Positions 17,784 to 27,572 of a DNA stretch of 64,000 nt are shown piece by piece. Source of the stretch: Stutzerimonas stutzeri (GTDB taxonomy: Bacteria; Pseudomonadota; Gammaproteobacteria; Pseudomonadales; Pseudomonadaceae). The notes under the pieces are model-generated. The model had not been told where the DNA came from and searched no databases. It saw only the letters and a list, made by a program, of their open reading frames with translations. The stretch spans positions 186,001 through 250,000 of the forward strand of contig NZ_POUL01000003.1 of assembly GCF_002890895.1 (NCBI RefSeq). The letters run 5' to 3'. How positions within the stretch are numbered: the first letter of the stretch is position 1; every line of letters starts with the position of its first letter. The position numbers were made by a program, and so were the translations under genes.

Positions 17784-18560
17784 TCAGTCCTGAGCGTCTC
17801 GTAAAAAGACCAAGTGGTCAGGGGCTGAGCTGTCAGGGCAATAACGATAGCCGTCGTAATCAAAGTCTTTCAGCTGCTCAGGATCCTGGACGCGTTCCTT
17901 GATGACGAAGCGGCTCATCAGGCCCCGGGCTTTCTTTGCGTAGAAGCTGATGATCTTGTATTGGCCGCTCTTCATATCCTTGAAGTCAACGTCGATCACC
18001 CGGGCATTCAGCGCTTTGCGTTTCACAGCACTGAAGTATTCTTTTGATGCCAGGTTGAGCAGTACGTCGTCACCCTGCGCCGCCAGTGCTTCGTTGAGCC
18101 ACTCGCTTATCCGTTCGCCCCAGAAAGCGTAAAGATCCTTGCCGCGTGGATTGGCCAGCTTTGTGCCCATTTCCAGACGATAGGGCTGCATCAGATCCAG
18201 TGGCCGCAGCACGCCATAGAGCCCGGACAGCATTCGCAGGTGGTGCTGGGCGAAATCGAGATCTTCTTCAGTGAGCTCATTGGCGTCCAGCCCGGTGTAG
18301 ACGTCGCCCTTGAACGCAAGCAGCGCCTGCTTGGCATTACCCGGCGTAAAGTCTGAATCCCAGCTGCCATAGCGAGCGACGTTAAGCGCCGCGAGCTTAT
18401 CGGAGAGGTGCATCAGTTCGCCGATTTGCTGAGGCGACATATCGCGCAGTTGACTGATCAGCGCCTGCGCGTGATCCAAATGTTCGGGCTGGGTGAAACG
18501 TAGGGTTGTCGGTGGGGTGTCGTAGTCCAGAGTCTTGGCTGGGGAAATCACCATCAGCAT
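17784..18560 (-). CDS. yaaA: Peroxide stress protein YaaA (DUF328/UPF0246)
   Basis: Protein of 258 residues of the YaaA family, which in E. coli lowers free iron and limits DNA damage during hydrogen peroxide stress, and is a DNA-binding fold. The N-terminus [16 protein letters not shown] and the segments [14 protein letters not shown] and [14 protein letters not shown] ([20 protein letters not shown], in part) are diagnostic. Length is typical. The start ATG at 18558-18560 is preceded by AGGAGACCGTTGC. It diverges from the metal exporter gene. Confidence 0.93.
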   Translation of the reverse strand: MLMVISPAKTLDYDTPPTTLRFTQPEHLDHAQALISQLRDMSPQQIGELMHLSDKLAALNVARYGSWDSDFTPGNAKQALLAFKGDVYTGLDANELTEEDLDFAQHHLRMLSGLYGVLRPLDLMQPYRLEMGTKLANPRGKDLYAFWGERISEWLNEALAAQGDDVLLNLASKEYFSAVKRKALNARVIDVDFKDMKSGQYKIISFYAKKARGLMSRFVIKERVQDPEQLKDFDYDGYRYCPDSSAPDHLVFLRDAQD

Positions 18561-18693
18561 GCAACGGTCTCCTTTGATGTGAGCGGATTCTAGGCGCTAT
18601 ACCCATCGCCGCTCCAGCTATGGCCTCGATTAGGTGTTGACCTTGACTCGAGCTAAGGGGGCACGCTTCTCTGTAGCTAACGAAGGAGGAAAC

Positions 18694-19665
18694 ATGACCG
18701 ACTGCAACCATGCGCACTGGCAGCCCTCGCACGATTACCGTCCTCTGGAGCAGGGTGCGGAAAAACAGACCTGGGCGGTGGTGCTGTTGACCGGCCTGAC
18801 AATGGTCGCAGAGATCATGGCCGGCTACTGGTTCAATTCGATGGCATTGCTGGCAGACGGTTGGCATATGGCGTCACACATGGTGGCTATCGGCATGGCG
18901 GCAACTGCCTACTGGCTGGCTCGACGCTACGTGCATGATCGGCGTTTTGCCTTCGGTACCTGGAAGGTCGAGGTGCTGGCAGGTTTTGCCAGCGCTGTCT
19001 TGCTGGTCATGGTGGCTTTGCTGATGATCGGTGAGTCGCTAGTGCGCTTCTGGTCACCGGCCCTGATCGGTTTTGACGAGGCGCTATGGGTCGCTGTGAT
19101 CGGTTTGTTGGTGAATATGCTGTCCGCGTGGTTACTGCGCGACCAGCACCACCATCATGGCCACGATCACGATCACGATCACGATCACGATCACGCTCAT
19201 TCAGGCGGGCCAGGCAAGGACCTGAACCGTCATGCAGCTTTTATCCATGTCTTGACTGATGGCCTGACTTCCGTTGCGGCAATCGTTGCCTTGCTGGGGG
19301 GCAAGTACTTCGGCTGGGGGTGGCTGGATCCCCTGATGGGGATTATCGGTGCGATCGTGATTCTGATCTGGGCCAAAGGCTTGCTGCGTGAAACGACGAA
19401 GGCTTTGCTTGACCGGGAAATGGACGACCCGCTGGTGCGTCGAGTGCGGGAACAGTTGGAGCAAATGCCGGATACCGATGTGACCGACTTGCACCTGTGG
19501 CGCGTCGGGCGAGCGCAATACAGTTGCATCGTCAGCATCGTTACTCACCAGCCATACTCGCCCGATTGCTACAAAGCGCAACTGGCCGGGTTTCCAGAGC
19601 TGGTTCACGTTACAGCGGAGGTGAACCGGTGCGGCGAAAACGCACAGGTTGATCAGCGAGACTAG
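18694..19665 (+). CDS. dmeF: Cation diffusion facilitator, DmeF-like metal exporter
   Basis: Proton-driven divalent metal exporter of the inner membrane, 323 residues, most like the Co/Ni exporter DmeF. Six membrane helices surround two metal sites: HMASHM follows LLADGW in helix 2 and HVLTDGLTS in helix 5. Between helices 4 and 5 lies a histidine-rich loop (HHHHGHDHDHDHDHDHAH) that probably gathers metal. The N-terminal NHAHWQPSHDY is typical of DmeF. ATG 18694 has a GGAGG box and is preferred over the longer frame. No dmeR-type regulator gene is adjacent. The exact metal cannot be read from the sequence. Confidence 0.85.
   Translation: MTDCNHAHWQPSHDYRPLEQGAEKQTWAVVLLTGLTMVAEIMAGYWFNSMALLADGWHMASHMVAIGMAATAYWLARRYVHDRRFAFGTWKVEVLAGFASAVLLVMVALLMIGESLVRFWSPALIGFDEALWVAVIGLLVNMLSAWLLRDQHHHHGHDHDHDHDHDHAHSGGPGKDLNRHAAFIHVLTDGLTSVAAIVALLGGKYFGWGWLDPLMGIIGAIVILIWAKGLLRETTKALLDREMDDPLVRRVREQLEQMPDTDVTDLHLWRVGRAQYSCIVSIVTHQPYSPDCYKAQLAGFPELVHVTAEVNRCGENAQVDQRD
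19162..19197 (+). repeat. Hexanucleotide repeat cacgat in the exporter gene
   Basis: Five perfect tandem copies of cacgat plus a sixth with one change encode the His-Asp run of the metal-gathering loop. Gain or loss of units keeps the frame and would change the number of metal ligands. Confidence 0.9.
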
Positions 19666-19784
19666 TCCTCGAACAGGCCAGCGCCAAGCGCTATCCGTCG
19701 TTTCGTTAAAAAAACGTCATCAGTTCGAAAAAGACTTTTTCCTGTCATCTTTTTTGCGGTATTACCTGATGTAAGACCGCCGAA

Positions 19785-19900
19785 ACCTGCACTCACAGGT
19801 GGCGGCCTCTGGGTGGCCCCAAGCCCCTGCTACCCAAGTCCGCTCATCTTGCGCACGGTGGTTCTTTCTACGGCGGAGTGCTTTGGCCCTCCGTCGAACC
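19785..19900 (+). promoter_or_regulatory. Foldable leader upstream of the PIN-PhoH gene
   Basis: Ends 22 bases before the PIN-PhoH start. Pairing by eye gives a hairpin acctg/caggt (19785-19800), ggcc/ggcc or the alternative gggt/accc around 19804-19835, and a longer stem in which cggcggag (19871-19878) pairs with ctccgtcg (19889-19896) and ggtt (19860-19863) with aacc (19897-19900). The amount of pairing exceeds the other gaps here. I do not recognise an RNA family. It may be a leader RNA, a small RNA or chance in GC-rich DNA. Confidence 0.35.
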
Positions 19901-19922
19901 GGCTCCGAAAAGGTGATCGCGT

Positions 19923-21311
19923 ATGGATGACTACGGCAGACCCCGCGCAACTCAGCCCACCCTTTACGTTCTCGATACCAACGTTCTGATTCACGACCCC
20001 AACGCGCTATTGAATTTCCAGGAGCATCAGGTCGCCATTCCGATGACCGTGCTCGAAGAGCTGGACCAGCTCAAGACCGGCAAGCACACCGTGGCTGCCG
20101 AATGCCGACAGGCGATCCGCCTGATCGACAAGGTGTTGGGTGATGCCACCCCTGAAGAAGTGGAACTCGGCGTGCCCATCCAGCGTGAGAAAAGCGGCCC
20201 GTGTGGCAGCCTGTCGATCCTGATGAGCAAAGTCGCCGACTCTAGCGGACTGCCAGAGGATCTCAACGACAACAAGATCATCAATCAGGTCGTCGACCTG
20301 CAGCGGCGCAGTGCGGGCGTTCCGGTGGTCTTGGTCACCAACGACATCAACATGCGTCTGAAGGCGCGTGCCTGTGGCGTTGCCTCGGAGGACTATCACA
20401 CCGACAAGCTGGTCGACGATGTCGGGCAGCTGTCACGCGGCTACCACAGCCTCAGCGGGTCGTTCTGGGACAGAGTCAGTAAGGTCGATACCCACCAGGG
20501 GCATGGACGCACATGGCACCGGGTACAACTGATAGACAACCTGCCTGCCGTGCACGTCAATGAGTTCATCCTTGATGAGCAAGGCTTCGTTGGCTGGATC
20601 AAGGGCATCAAGGCTGACGAGCTGCTACTGCTCGACATGCACCAGGAGCCGTTGCTTCATCAGGAAGCCTGGGGCCTGAAACCACGTGACATCCACCAGG
20701 CACTGGCGCTCTTCGCACTGCTTGATCCGGATATTCATCTGGTCAATCTGTCGGGCGCCGCCGGGTCCGGCAAAACGATTCTGGCCTTGGCTGCGGCCAT
20801 CGAGCAGACGGTGGTGAGCAAGCGCTACCGCCGTATCATCGCGACGCGCAGCGTGCAGGGGCTGGATGAAGACATCGGCTTTCTGCCGGGCACCGAGGCG
20901 GAAAAGATGGAGCCCTGGCTGGGTGCGATCACCGATAACCTCGAAGCGCTGCATATGGACGACGAAAGCACCCATGGCAGTGTCGACTACATCCTGCAAA
21001 AGGTGCCGTTGCAGTTCAAATCGCTCAACTACATTCGCGGACGCAGCTTCCAGCAGAGCCTGATCCTGATCGATGAATGCCAGAACCTTACCCCGCACCA
21101 GATGAAGACCATCATTACCCGCGCCGGTAGCGGGTCGAAGGTGGTCTGCCTCGGTAACCTGGCTCAGATCGATACGCCATATCTGTCCGCAACCAGCTCG
21201 GGCCTCACCTACCTCACCGAACGCTTCAAGGATTTCCCGCACGGCATGCACATCACCTTGCAGGGCGTTCCCCGTTCAGTCCTGGCCGAATACGCCGAGG
21301 CCCATATGTAA
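19923..21311 (+). CDS. PIN-PhoH fusion ATPase
   Basis: Protein of 462 residues joining an N-terminal PIN nuclease domain (LDTNVLIHDPNALLNF at residues 12-27, acidic residues at VTNDINMRLKA) to a C-terminal PhoH helicase-like ATPase (Walker A GAAGSGKTIL near residue 280; LIDECQNLTPHQMKTI as Walker B). Related PIN-PhoH proteins (PhoH2) unwind and cut RNA; the cell role in pseudomonads is unclear and I use no symbol. The start has AGGTGA seven bases upstream. It precedes moaC by 125 bases with a heptamer repeat between. Confidence 0.92.
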   Translation: MDDYGRPRATQPTLYVLDTNVLIHDPNALLNFQEHQVAIPMTVLEELDQLKTGKHTVAAECRQAIRLIDKVLGDATPEEVELGVPIQREKSGPCGSLSILMSKVADSSGLPEDLNDNKIINQVVDLQRRSAGVPVVLVTNDINMRLKARACGVASEDYHTDKLVDDVGQLSRGYHSLSGSFWDRVSKVDTHQGHGRTWHRVQLIDNLPAVHVNEFILDEQGFVGWIKGIKADELLLLDMHQEPLLHQEAWGLKPRDIHQALALFALLDPDIHLVNLSGAAGSGKTILALAAAIEQTVVSKRYRRIIATRSVQGLDEDIGFLPGTEAEKMEPWLGAITDNLEALHMDDESTHGSVDYILQKVPLQFKSLNYIRGRSFQQSLILIDECQNLTPHQMKTIITRAGSGSKVVCLGNLAQIDTPYLSATSSGLTYLTERFKDFPHGMHITLQGVPRSVLAEYAEAHM

Positions 21312-21314
21312 GAG

Positions 21315-21399
21315 AGCGGCTGGAGGCTGGAGCCAATGCTTCAAGCAAAGGCTGACCTGGAAGGAAACGCGCCTCCAGCTTCCAGCTTCCAGCTGCGCT
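21315..21399. repeat. Imperfect inverted repeat with three tccagct heptamers
   Basis: Right after the PIN-PhoH stop, agcggctggaggctgga (21315-21331) is mirrored by tccagcttccagctgcgct (21381-21399). The right arm contains three tandem tccagct units (21374-21394). The 49-base spacing makes a long cruciform or hairpin possible. There is no T run, so a simple terminator is unlikely. Such GCTGGA-type repeats occur between genes in pseudomonads. Confidence 0.6.
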
Positions 21400-21436
21400 A
21401 AACTGCGGGACCCCCACAGTTTTAGCAGGATGAAAA

Positions 21437-21907
21437 ATGCTCACCCATCTCGATTCCCAAGGGCGGGCCAACATGGTCGACGTAACCGCCAAGGCCGTCA
21501 CGGCGCGCGAGGCGGTGGCGGAGGCCAGGGTCCGCATGCTTCCCGAAACCCTGCAGATGATCCAGCAAGGCGGACATCCGAAGGGCGACGTCTTCGCGGT
21601 TGCCCGAATCGCGGGCATTCAGGCGGCGAAAAAGACCCATGACCTGATCCCGCTTTGTCACCCGCTATTGCTGACCAGCATCAAGCTCGATCTACAGCCG
21701 GACGGCAACGACTGCGTGCGCATCGAAGCGCGTTGCAAGCTGGCGGGCCAGACAGGTGTGGAAATGGAGGCGCTGACCGCCGCAAGTGTCGCTGCCCTAA
21801 CGATCTATGACATGTGCAAGGCAGTCGATAAAGGCATGGTCATCGAGGGGGTTCGACTGCTGGAAAAACTTGGCGGCAAGAGTGGCCACTGGCAGGTGCC
21901 GGCATGA
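21437..21907 (+). CDS. moaC: Cyclic pyranopterin monophosphate synthase
   Basis: Second step of molybdenum cofactor synthesis: turns the MoaA product into cyclic pyranopterin monophosphate. It has 156 residues with the conserved [18 protein letters not shown] and [19 protein letters not shown]; the conserved Asp and Lys of the active site appear in MCKAVDKGM. The ATG at 21437 lies behind AGGATGAAAA. It overlaps moaD by four bases, forming moaCDE. moaA and moaB are not in this window. Confidence 0.96.
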   Translation: MLTHLDSQGRANMVDVTAKAVTAREAVAEARVRMLPETLQMIQQGGHPKGDVFAVARIAGIQAAKKTHDLIPLCHPLLLTSIKLDLQPDGNDCVRIEARCKLAGQTGVEMEALTAASVAALTIYDMCKAVDKGMVIEGVRLLEKLGGKSGHWQVPA

Positions 21908-22152
21908 TCCAGGTTCAGTTTTTCGCACGCTACCGTGAGGCCCTTGGCCGCGATTCGGAGCAGTTGGATTGGGACGCCTCCTGGCAAATCGTTGACCACC
22001 TTCGCTTGCAACTGCTGGCACGTGGCGGCGAGTGGACGGTGCTAGGCGAGCAGAACCTGATGTGCGCGCGCAATCAGGAGCTATGCAGCCTTGACGAACC
22101 ATTGGCTGATGGCGATGAAGTGGCGTTCTTTCCCACCGTGACGGGAGGCTGA
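21904..22152 (+). CDS. moaD: Molybdopterin synthase small subunit
   Basis: Ubiquitin-like sulfur carrier of 82 residues. The C-terminus FFPTVTGG ends in the Gly-Gly that becomes the thiocarboxylate donating sulfur to the pterin. It starts within the moaC stop (ATGA overlap) and moaE begins three bases after its stop, so the synthase subunits are made together. The body is diverged from E. coli MoaD but length, fold pattern ([15 protein letters not shown]) and position agree. Confidence 0.95.
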   Translation: MIQVQFFARYREALGRDSEQLDWDASWQIVDHLRLQLLARGGEWTVLGEQNLMCARNQELCSLDEPLADGDEVAFFPTVTGG

Positions 22153-22154
22153 TC

Positions 22155-22619
22155 ATGGGTGTACGAGTCCAGCAGGATCCATTCGATCCAGGCGCCGAGC
22201 TTAATGCTTTGCATGCGGCCAATCTCGGTATCGGTGCGGTAACTGGTTTCGTCGGCTACGTGCGCGATTTCAATGACGGTCGCGACGTCGCGGGAATGTT
22301 CCTTGAGCATGCCCCTGGGATGACAGAGAAGGCGCTGCAGAAAATTGTCGACGAGGCCACTGAACGCTGGCCGCTGCTGACGCTGGAGATCCTGCATCGG
22401 GTAGGCCGGCTGGAACCGGGTGAGGCGATCGTTTTTGTCGGTGCGGCTAGCGCCCATCGAGAGGCGGCCTTTGATGGGTGTCGATTCGTCATGGATTACC
22501 TGAAGACCCGTGCGCCTTTCTGGAAAAAGGAAGACACCCCGGAGGGATCGCGCTGGGTCGAAGGTCGCTGCAGCGATCAGGCTGCGGCCGATCGCTGGCA
22601 GCAGGGGCAGGGCAGCTAG
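22155..22619 (+). CDS. moaE: Molybdopterin synthase large subunit
   Basis: Catalytic subunit, 154 residues, that inserts two sulfurs from MoaD into cyclic pyranopterin monophosphate. Motifs: GAVTGFVGYVRDFNDG, LEHAPGMTEKALQ, AIVFVGAASAHREAAF and the lysine-bearing KTRAPFWKKEDTPEGSRW. Normal length. A terminator follows at 22746. The start ATG is a few bases after the moaD stop with GGGAGG inside the moaD end. Confidence 0.96.
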   Translation: MGVRVQQDPFDPGAELNALHAANLGIGAVTGFVGYVRDFNDGRDVAGMFLEHAPGMTEKALQKIVDEATERWPLLTLEILHRVGRLEPGEAIVFVGAASAHREAAFDGCRFVMDYLKTRAPFWKKEDTPEGSRWVEGRCSDQAAADRWQQGQGS

Positions 22620-22745
22620 CCGAGCGCGATCTGCAATTAGCAGAGCAGCGCGGCGATAGCATGGAAGCCATGCCCGTCCTAGGCAGCGCGGCTCCCAGCG
22701 TTACTCGCGGAAATCAAAGCCTGAATGCAGCGGCGAAATATAAAA

Positions 22746-22776
22746 AAAAGGCGAAGCCGTTACGGCTTCGCCTTTT
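22746..22776. terminator. Bidirectional terminator between moaE and rhlB
   Basis: Inverted repeat aaaaggcgaagccgt / acggcttcgcctttt with essentially no loop beyond tta, with A and T runs on both sides. It serves the converging moaE and RNA helicase genes. Confidence 0.9.
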
Positions 22777-22788
22777 CCATTTCAGCCT

Positions 22789-24207
22789 TTAGCGCTTGGG
22801 TGGGACGGCTGCCAGCAGCTCGGCCGGCGGCATCTCGCAGCTAATCTTTCGACCCAGCAACGCCTCAATGGCCGGGAGGGCAAAGGAATCATCTTCGCCG
22901 GCAAAGCTGATCGAGGTACCGCTGGCCCCCGCCCGACCTGTCCTGCCGATGCGATGCACATAGTCGTCAGGAACTTCAGGCAGGGTGAAATTGATCACGT
23001 GGCTGATGCCGTCGACATGGATGCCGCGGCCTGCCACATCAGTGGCCACCATGACGCGGATCTTGCCTTCGCGAAAGCCTTCCAAGGCGCGGATACGCTT
23101 GTGCTGCGGAACGTCGCCTGACATCTGTACGGCGCTGATGCCGTCGCGGGTCAAGCGCTCCTCAATGCGGCGCACCTCGTCCTTGCGGTTGGCAAACACC
23201 ATTACTCGGGTCCAGTCGTTCTGGGTGATCAGGTTGTACAGCAGCTTGTACTTGTCGCTGCCTGCCACCGCGTAGACATGCTGCTCGACCGTGTCGCTGG
23301 CGACATTGACCGCTTCGATCTCGACGATTGCCGGATCCGTGGTCCATTGTTTGGCAAGGTTCATTACGTCTTCGGTGAACGTGGCCGAGAACAATAGCGT
23401 CTGGCGTTCGCTCTTCGGCGGCGTCTGGCGAATAATCTGGCGGACCTGAGGGATGAAACCCATGTCCAGCATGCGATCCGCTTCGTCGAGGACCAGCACC
23501 TCAACCATGTCCAGGTGCACTTCGCCGCGCTGGTTGAAGTCCAGCAGGCGTCCTGGCGTCGCCACCAGAATGTCGCAATAGCGGGATTCGAGCGCCTTGA
23601 GCTGCTTGTCGAAATCCATACCGCCAACAAAGCTCATGACGTTCAAGCCGGTGTACTTAGTCAGGTTCAGTGCGTCATTGGCGATTTGAACAACCAGCTC
23701 CCGAGTCGGCGCGATGATCAACGCGCGTGGCTCGCCCATGTAGCGATCAGCCGGTGGTGGAGTTTGTAGCAGTTGTGTGATGGTCGAGATAAGAAACGCG
23801 GCGGTCTTGCCGGTGCCGGTCTGGGCCCGGCCGATGGCATCACGGCCCTTGAGCGTAAAGCCGAGGACCTGTGCCTGGATGGGCGTGCAATAAGGAAAGC
23901 CGAGGTCGTGGATGGCGTGCATCAGCTCGGGGGCAAGCTTGAAATCGTGAAATCGGGTCTTGCCTTCGGCTGGTTCGACGGTGAAGTCTTCCGGCTTCCA
24001 GGCTGGCGCGGGTGGAGCGGTCGGCTTGCTTGCCCGTTCGCGGCGCGGCTTGCTGGTCGCCTTTGGGGCCTCATCCTGTTGCGTTTTGGCCTTTTCGGCG
24101 TGCGCCGGACCGCTAACGCCCTGGTGTGTTGAGGTGCTGCTTTCAGTTTCGGTGGCTGCAGACTCATCCGAGCCTTTGCCAAACATCTTCTTGAGTGCTT
24201 TGAGCAC
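22789..24207 (-). CDS. rhlB: DEAD-box RNA helicase, RhlB-like
   Basis: ATP-dependent RNA helicase of about 472 residues. Motifs in order: Q motif with [44 protein letters not shown], and [10 protein letters not shown] at the end of the second RecA domain. An N-terminal tail rich in Ala, Lys and Glu (about 80 residues) precedes it and the short C-terminus differs from the basic tail of E. coli RhlB. I chose GTG at 24205-24207, giving [12 protein letters not shown], which matches what I recall of pseudomonad RhlB; GAGAAG lies just before it. A longer frame to 24312 would overlap the neighbouring gene. Start confidence is moderate. Confidence 0.85.
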   Translation of the reverse strand: MLKALKKMFGKGSDESAATETESSTSTHQGVSGPAHAEKAKTQQDEAPKATSKPRRERASKPTAPPAPAWKPEDFTVEPAEGKTRFHDFKLAPELMHAIHDLGFPYCTPIQAQVLGFTLKGRDAIGRAQTGTGKTAAFLISTITQLLQTPPPADRYMGEPRALIIAPTRELVVQIANDALNLTKYTGLNVMSFVGGMDFDKQLKALESRYCDILVATPGRLLDFNQRGEVHLDMVEVLVLDEADRMLDMGFIPQVRQIIRQTPPKSERQTLLFSATFTEDVMNLAKQWTTDPAIVEIEAVNVASDTVEQHVYAVAGSDKYKLLYNLITQNDWTRVMVFANRKDEVRRIEERLTRDGISAVQMSGDVPQHKRIRALEGFREGKIRVMVATDVAGRGIHVDGISHVINFTLPEVPDDYVHRIGRTGRAGASGTSISFAGEDDSFALPAIEALLGRKISCEMPPAELLAAVPPKR

Positions 24208-24302
24208 GGTCTTCTCGTCTGTGTCTTGTAAGGTTTGCCCGGCAGTGTAATGCAAGAAGCAGATACGGCGAAGGGTGCCCCGGGATGGTCCGCCGCCCAC
24301 TG

Positions 24303-25238
24303 TCACGCGCAAACTCGATTTCGGCCCTGTTCCTTGGCCCGGTAAAGTGCTCGATCAGCCACGTTGATGAGGCTGTCCAGGTCATCGTTCAATCGCATCG
24401 GCGCTACGCCGATCGAAATGGTCACTCCCGGCAATAAGCCGATCGGCGAATGAAACGAGTTGATCTCTGCAAGACTGCGGCGCAATCGCTCTGCCGTGTT
24501 TTGTGCATCTCCAAAGGTCATCTCGGGCAGCAGCACTACGAACTCTTCACCGCCATAGCGCACCAGACTGTCGGCCGGGCGCAGGAGTTTGCCGAGCGTA
24601 TTGACTACCAGGCACAGCGCATGATCGCCAGCCAGGTGGCCATGTCTGTCGTTGTACTCCTTGAAGCGGTCGACATCGAGCATGAGCAACGACAGTGGCT
24701 GGCCACCAAGTGCGCAACGGGCACTTTCGCGCCCATAAATATGCTCAAGCCAGCGGCGGTTGAACGAGCCGGTCAGCTTGTCGATGTTAGCGTTCTGCTC
24801 GCTGTTGATGATCAGCCGGTCGCTCAGGCGCACGCGCTGGCAGAGCAGTTCGGCCAGGTTCTGCATCAATTGTGGCGAGCGGGTCAGCAACTGCATCGAG
24901 CGTCGATGCACGCGCAGCAAGACCGTATCTTCCAGTGCGAGGACGTAAGCCGAAGGTGGCAGATCGTCCATGAAGCTGATTTCGCCAGCGCATTCGCCTG
25001 GACCAATCAGTCGAACAGGGCTGCCTTCGAGCGAATCCAGATGAACCGCCAGCTCGCCTCCGAGCACCAGATAAAGGTAGTGGTTATGTTCGTGCGGCGA
25101 TAACAGAACCTCGCCAGGCGCGGCCGTGCAGGACTCGAAGACTTCCTGCAGCAGGCGCAGACAGGGCTCGTCCACCCGGTCTAGTAGCCGCGCCTCTTTG
25201 AGGTGCTGCATTTCCACCCGCCAATTGGCTGGGTTCAT
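24303..25238 (-). CDS. cNMP-fold sensor joined to an active-type GGDEF domain
   Basis: Predicted diguanylate cyclase of 311 residues making cyclic di-GMP. Residues 20-130 form a cyclic-nucleotide-binding fold ([21 protein letters not shown]); residues 150-311 form a GGDEF domain with intact GGEEF and, five residues before it, an RPAD inhibitory site. The Arg that contacts the cyclic phosphate in CRP-type pockets is missing: the loop reads PPSAYV where PRxA is usual, so the sensor may bind something else or nothing. An alternative start at ATG 25211 ([10 protein letters not shown]) has a better GGTGGA box. It lies upstream of rhlB on the same strand. Confidence 0.88.
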   Translation of the reverse strand: MNPANWRVEMQHLKEARLLDRVDEPCLRLLQEVFESCTAAPGEVLLSPHEHNHYLYLVLGGELAVHLDSLEGSPVRLIGPGECAGEISFMDDLPPSAYVLALEDTVLLRVHRRSMQLLTRSPQLMQNLAELLCQRVRLSDRLIINSEQNANIDKLTGSFNRRWLEHIYGRESARCALGGQPLSLLMLDVDRFKEYNDRHGHLAGDHALCLVVNTLGKLLRPADSLVRYGGEEFVVLLPEMTFGDAQNTAERLRRSLAEINSFHSPIGLLPGVTISIGVAPMRLNDDLDSLINVADRALYRAKEQGRNRVCA

Positions 25239-25455
25239 GGCTGCACCATCTGCTCGGGTGACATCCTCGTCATGGCTCTCGCACGCGTCCCTTTAGGGCT
25301 GGCTGGGTCGGCTTCTTCTGGCCGCAATGCTCGCTACTACGGCAGGCGCATCGAGTCTTGCTCTACCCATGCCAAGCGTAGCCGTATTCGCTTACCGGGA
25401 CAGGCGCGCAGCGTCACATTTTTTCTTTGCAGTCGGTCCACTATCGCTGAGGACA

Positions 25456-26353
<898 letters not shown>

Positions 26354-26455
26354 GAGGTCAGTTTCTTCTTCGTCCCCTCGAAAGGTATCGAGCGGCAGCC
26401 TGCGATCCAGGCGGAAGACTCTAACCACAAGAATAAAAGCAAACTGGAGGTTTCG

Positions 26456-27484
26456 ATGATAAGGGTTAAATCCACACTGGCCGTGCTTGGTGCCGCGACA
26501 CTTTTGGGCGCAAGCGGCTTGGCTCAAGCAGGGGCGACTCTGGACGCGGTGAAGAGCAAAGGCTTCGTGCAATGCGGCGTGAGCGACGGGCTACCGGGCT
26601 TTTCTTATACCGATGCCAAGGGCGAGTACAAGGGAATCGACGTGGATATCTGCCGTGCCGTTGCGGCCGCAGTTTTTGGCGATGCGAGCAAGGTCAAGTA
26701 CAGCCCGCTGACCGCCAAGGAGCGTTTCACCGCGTTGCAGTCCGGTGAAGTCGACATGCTGTCGCGGAACACCACCTGGACCAGTTCACGCGATGCAGCA
26801 ATGGGCCTGAACTTCACCGGCGTGACCTACTACGACGGGCAGGGCTTTCTCGTCAACAAGGCAGTTGGTGTCTCCAGCGCCAAGGAGCTCGATGGCGCGA
26901 CGGTCTGCATTCAGGCCGGCACTACCACAGAGCTGAATCTCTCTGACTATTTCCGCGCCAACAACCTGAAATACACCCCGATCACCTACGACACCTCCGA
27001 CGAGAGCGCCAAGTCGCTGGAGTCAGGGCGTTGCGACGTACTCACCTCTGACCAGTCTCAGCTCTACGCCCAGCGCATCAAGCTGGCGAAGCCGGGCGAC
27101 TATGTAGTGCTTCCAGAAGTCATTTCCAAAGAGCCGCTTGGCCCGGCCGTGCGTCAGGGCGATGAAGAGTGGTTCGACATCGTTCGTTGGGCTCTGTACG
27201 GCATGATCAATGCCGAAGAGCTGGGTATCACTTCGGCGAACGTCGAAGAGAAGGCTAAGAACACCAAGAATCCTGACGTGGCGCGTCTGCTGGGCGCCGA
27301 AGGTGAATATGGTAAGGATCTGAAACTGCCTAAGGACTGGGCCGTACAGATCATCAAGCAAGTTGGTAACTACGGTGAAGTGTTCGAGCGCAACATCGGT
27401 TCCGGTAGCGATCTGAAGATCGAACGCGGCCTGAACGCGCTTTGGACCAATGGAGGTCTGCAGTACGCACCTCCGGTGCGTTGA
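26456..27484 (+). CDS. aapJ: General L-amino acid ABC transporter, periplasmic binding protein
   Basis: Substrate-binding protein of 342 residues. The signal peptide MIRVKSTLAVLGAATLLGASG with AQA cleavage precedes the family 3 binding fold (VQCGVSDGLPGFSYTDAKGE, DVDICRAVAAAVFG, MLSRNTTWTSSRD). This branch (AapJ/BztA) is longer than most polar amino-acid binding proteins and serves importers of glutamate, aspartate, glutamine and others. Strong GGAGG ribosome site. First gene of aapJQMP. Confidence 0.94.
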   Translation: MIRVKSTLAVLGAATLLGASGLAQAGATLDAVKSKGFVQCGVSDGLPGFSYTDAKGEYKGIDVDICRAVAAAVFGDASKVKYSPLTAKERFTALQSGEVDMLSRNTTWTSSRDAAMGLNFTGVTYYDGQGFLVNKAVGVSSAKELDGATVCIQAGTTTELNLSDYFRANNLKYTPITYDTSDESAKSLESGRCDVLTSDQSQLYAQRIKLAKPGDYVVLPEVISKEPLGPAVRQGDEEWFDIVRWALYGMINAEELGITSANVEEKAKNTKNPDVARLLGAEGEYGKDLKLPKDWAVQIIKQVGNYGEVFERNIGSGSDLKIERGLNALWTNGGLQYAPPVR

Positions 27485-27572
27485 CCGAGCCGGGCCGGCG
27501 CGCAGCCGGCCTTGTTTCAAGGATGAGCGCTGCCGGTGCCAGAGCACCGGCAGCGCCGTATGAGGTTTCTTG

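Noticed and set aside
17466..17804. 112-codon frame in the long gap before yaaA
   Set aside because: No ribosome site, odd cysteine-rich composition, and its end overlaps yaaA on the other strand.
21910..22660. Search for a molybdenum-cofactor riboswitch around moaCDE
   Set aside because: Only the heptamer repeat is found upstream of moaC; no Moco-like fold was recognised.
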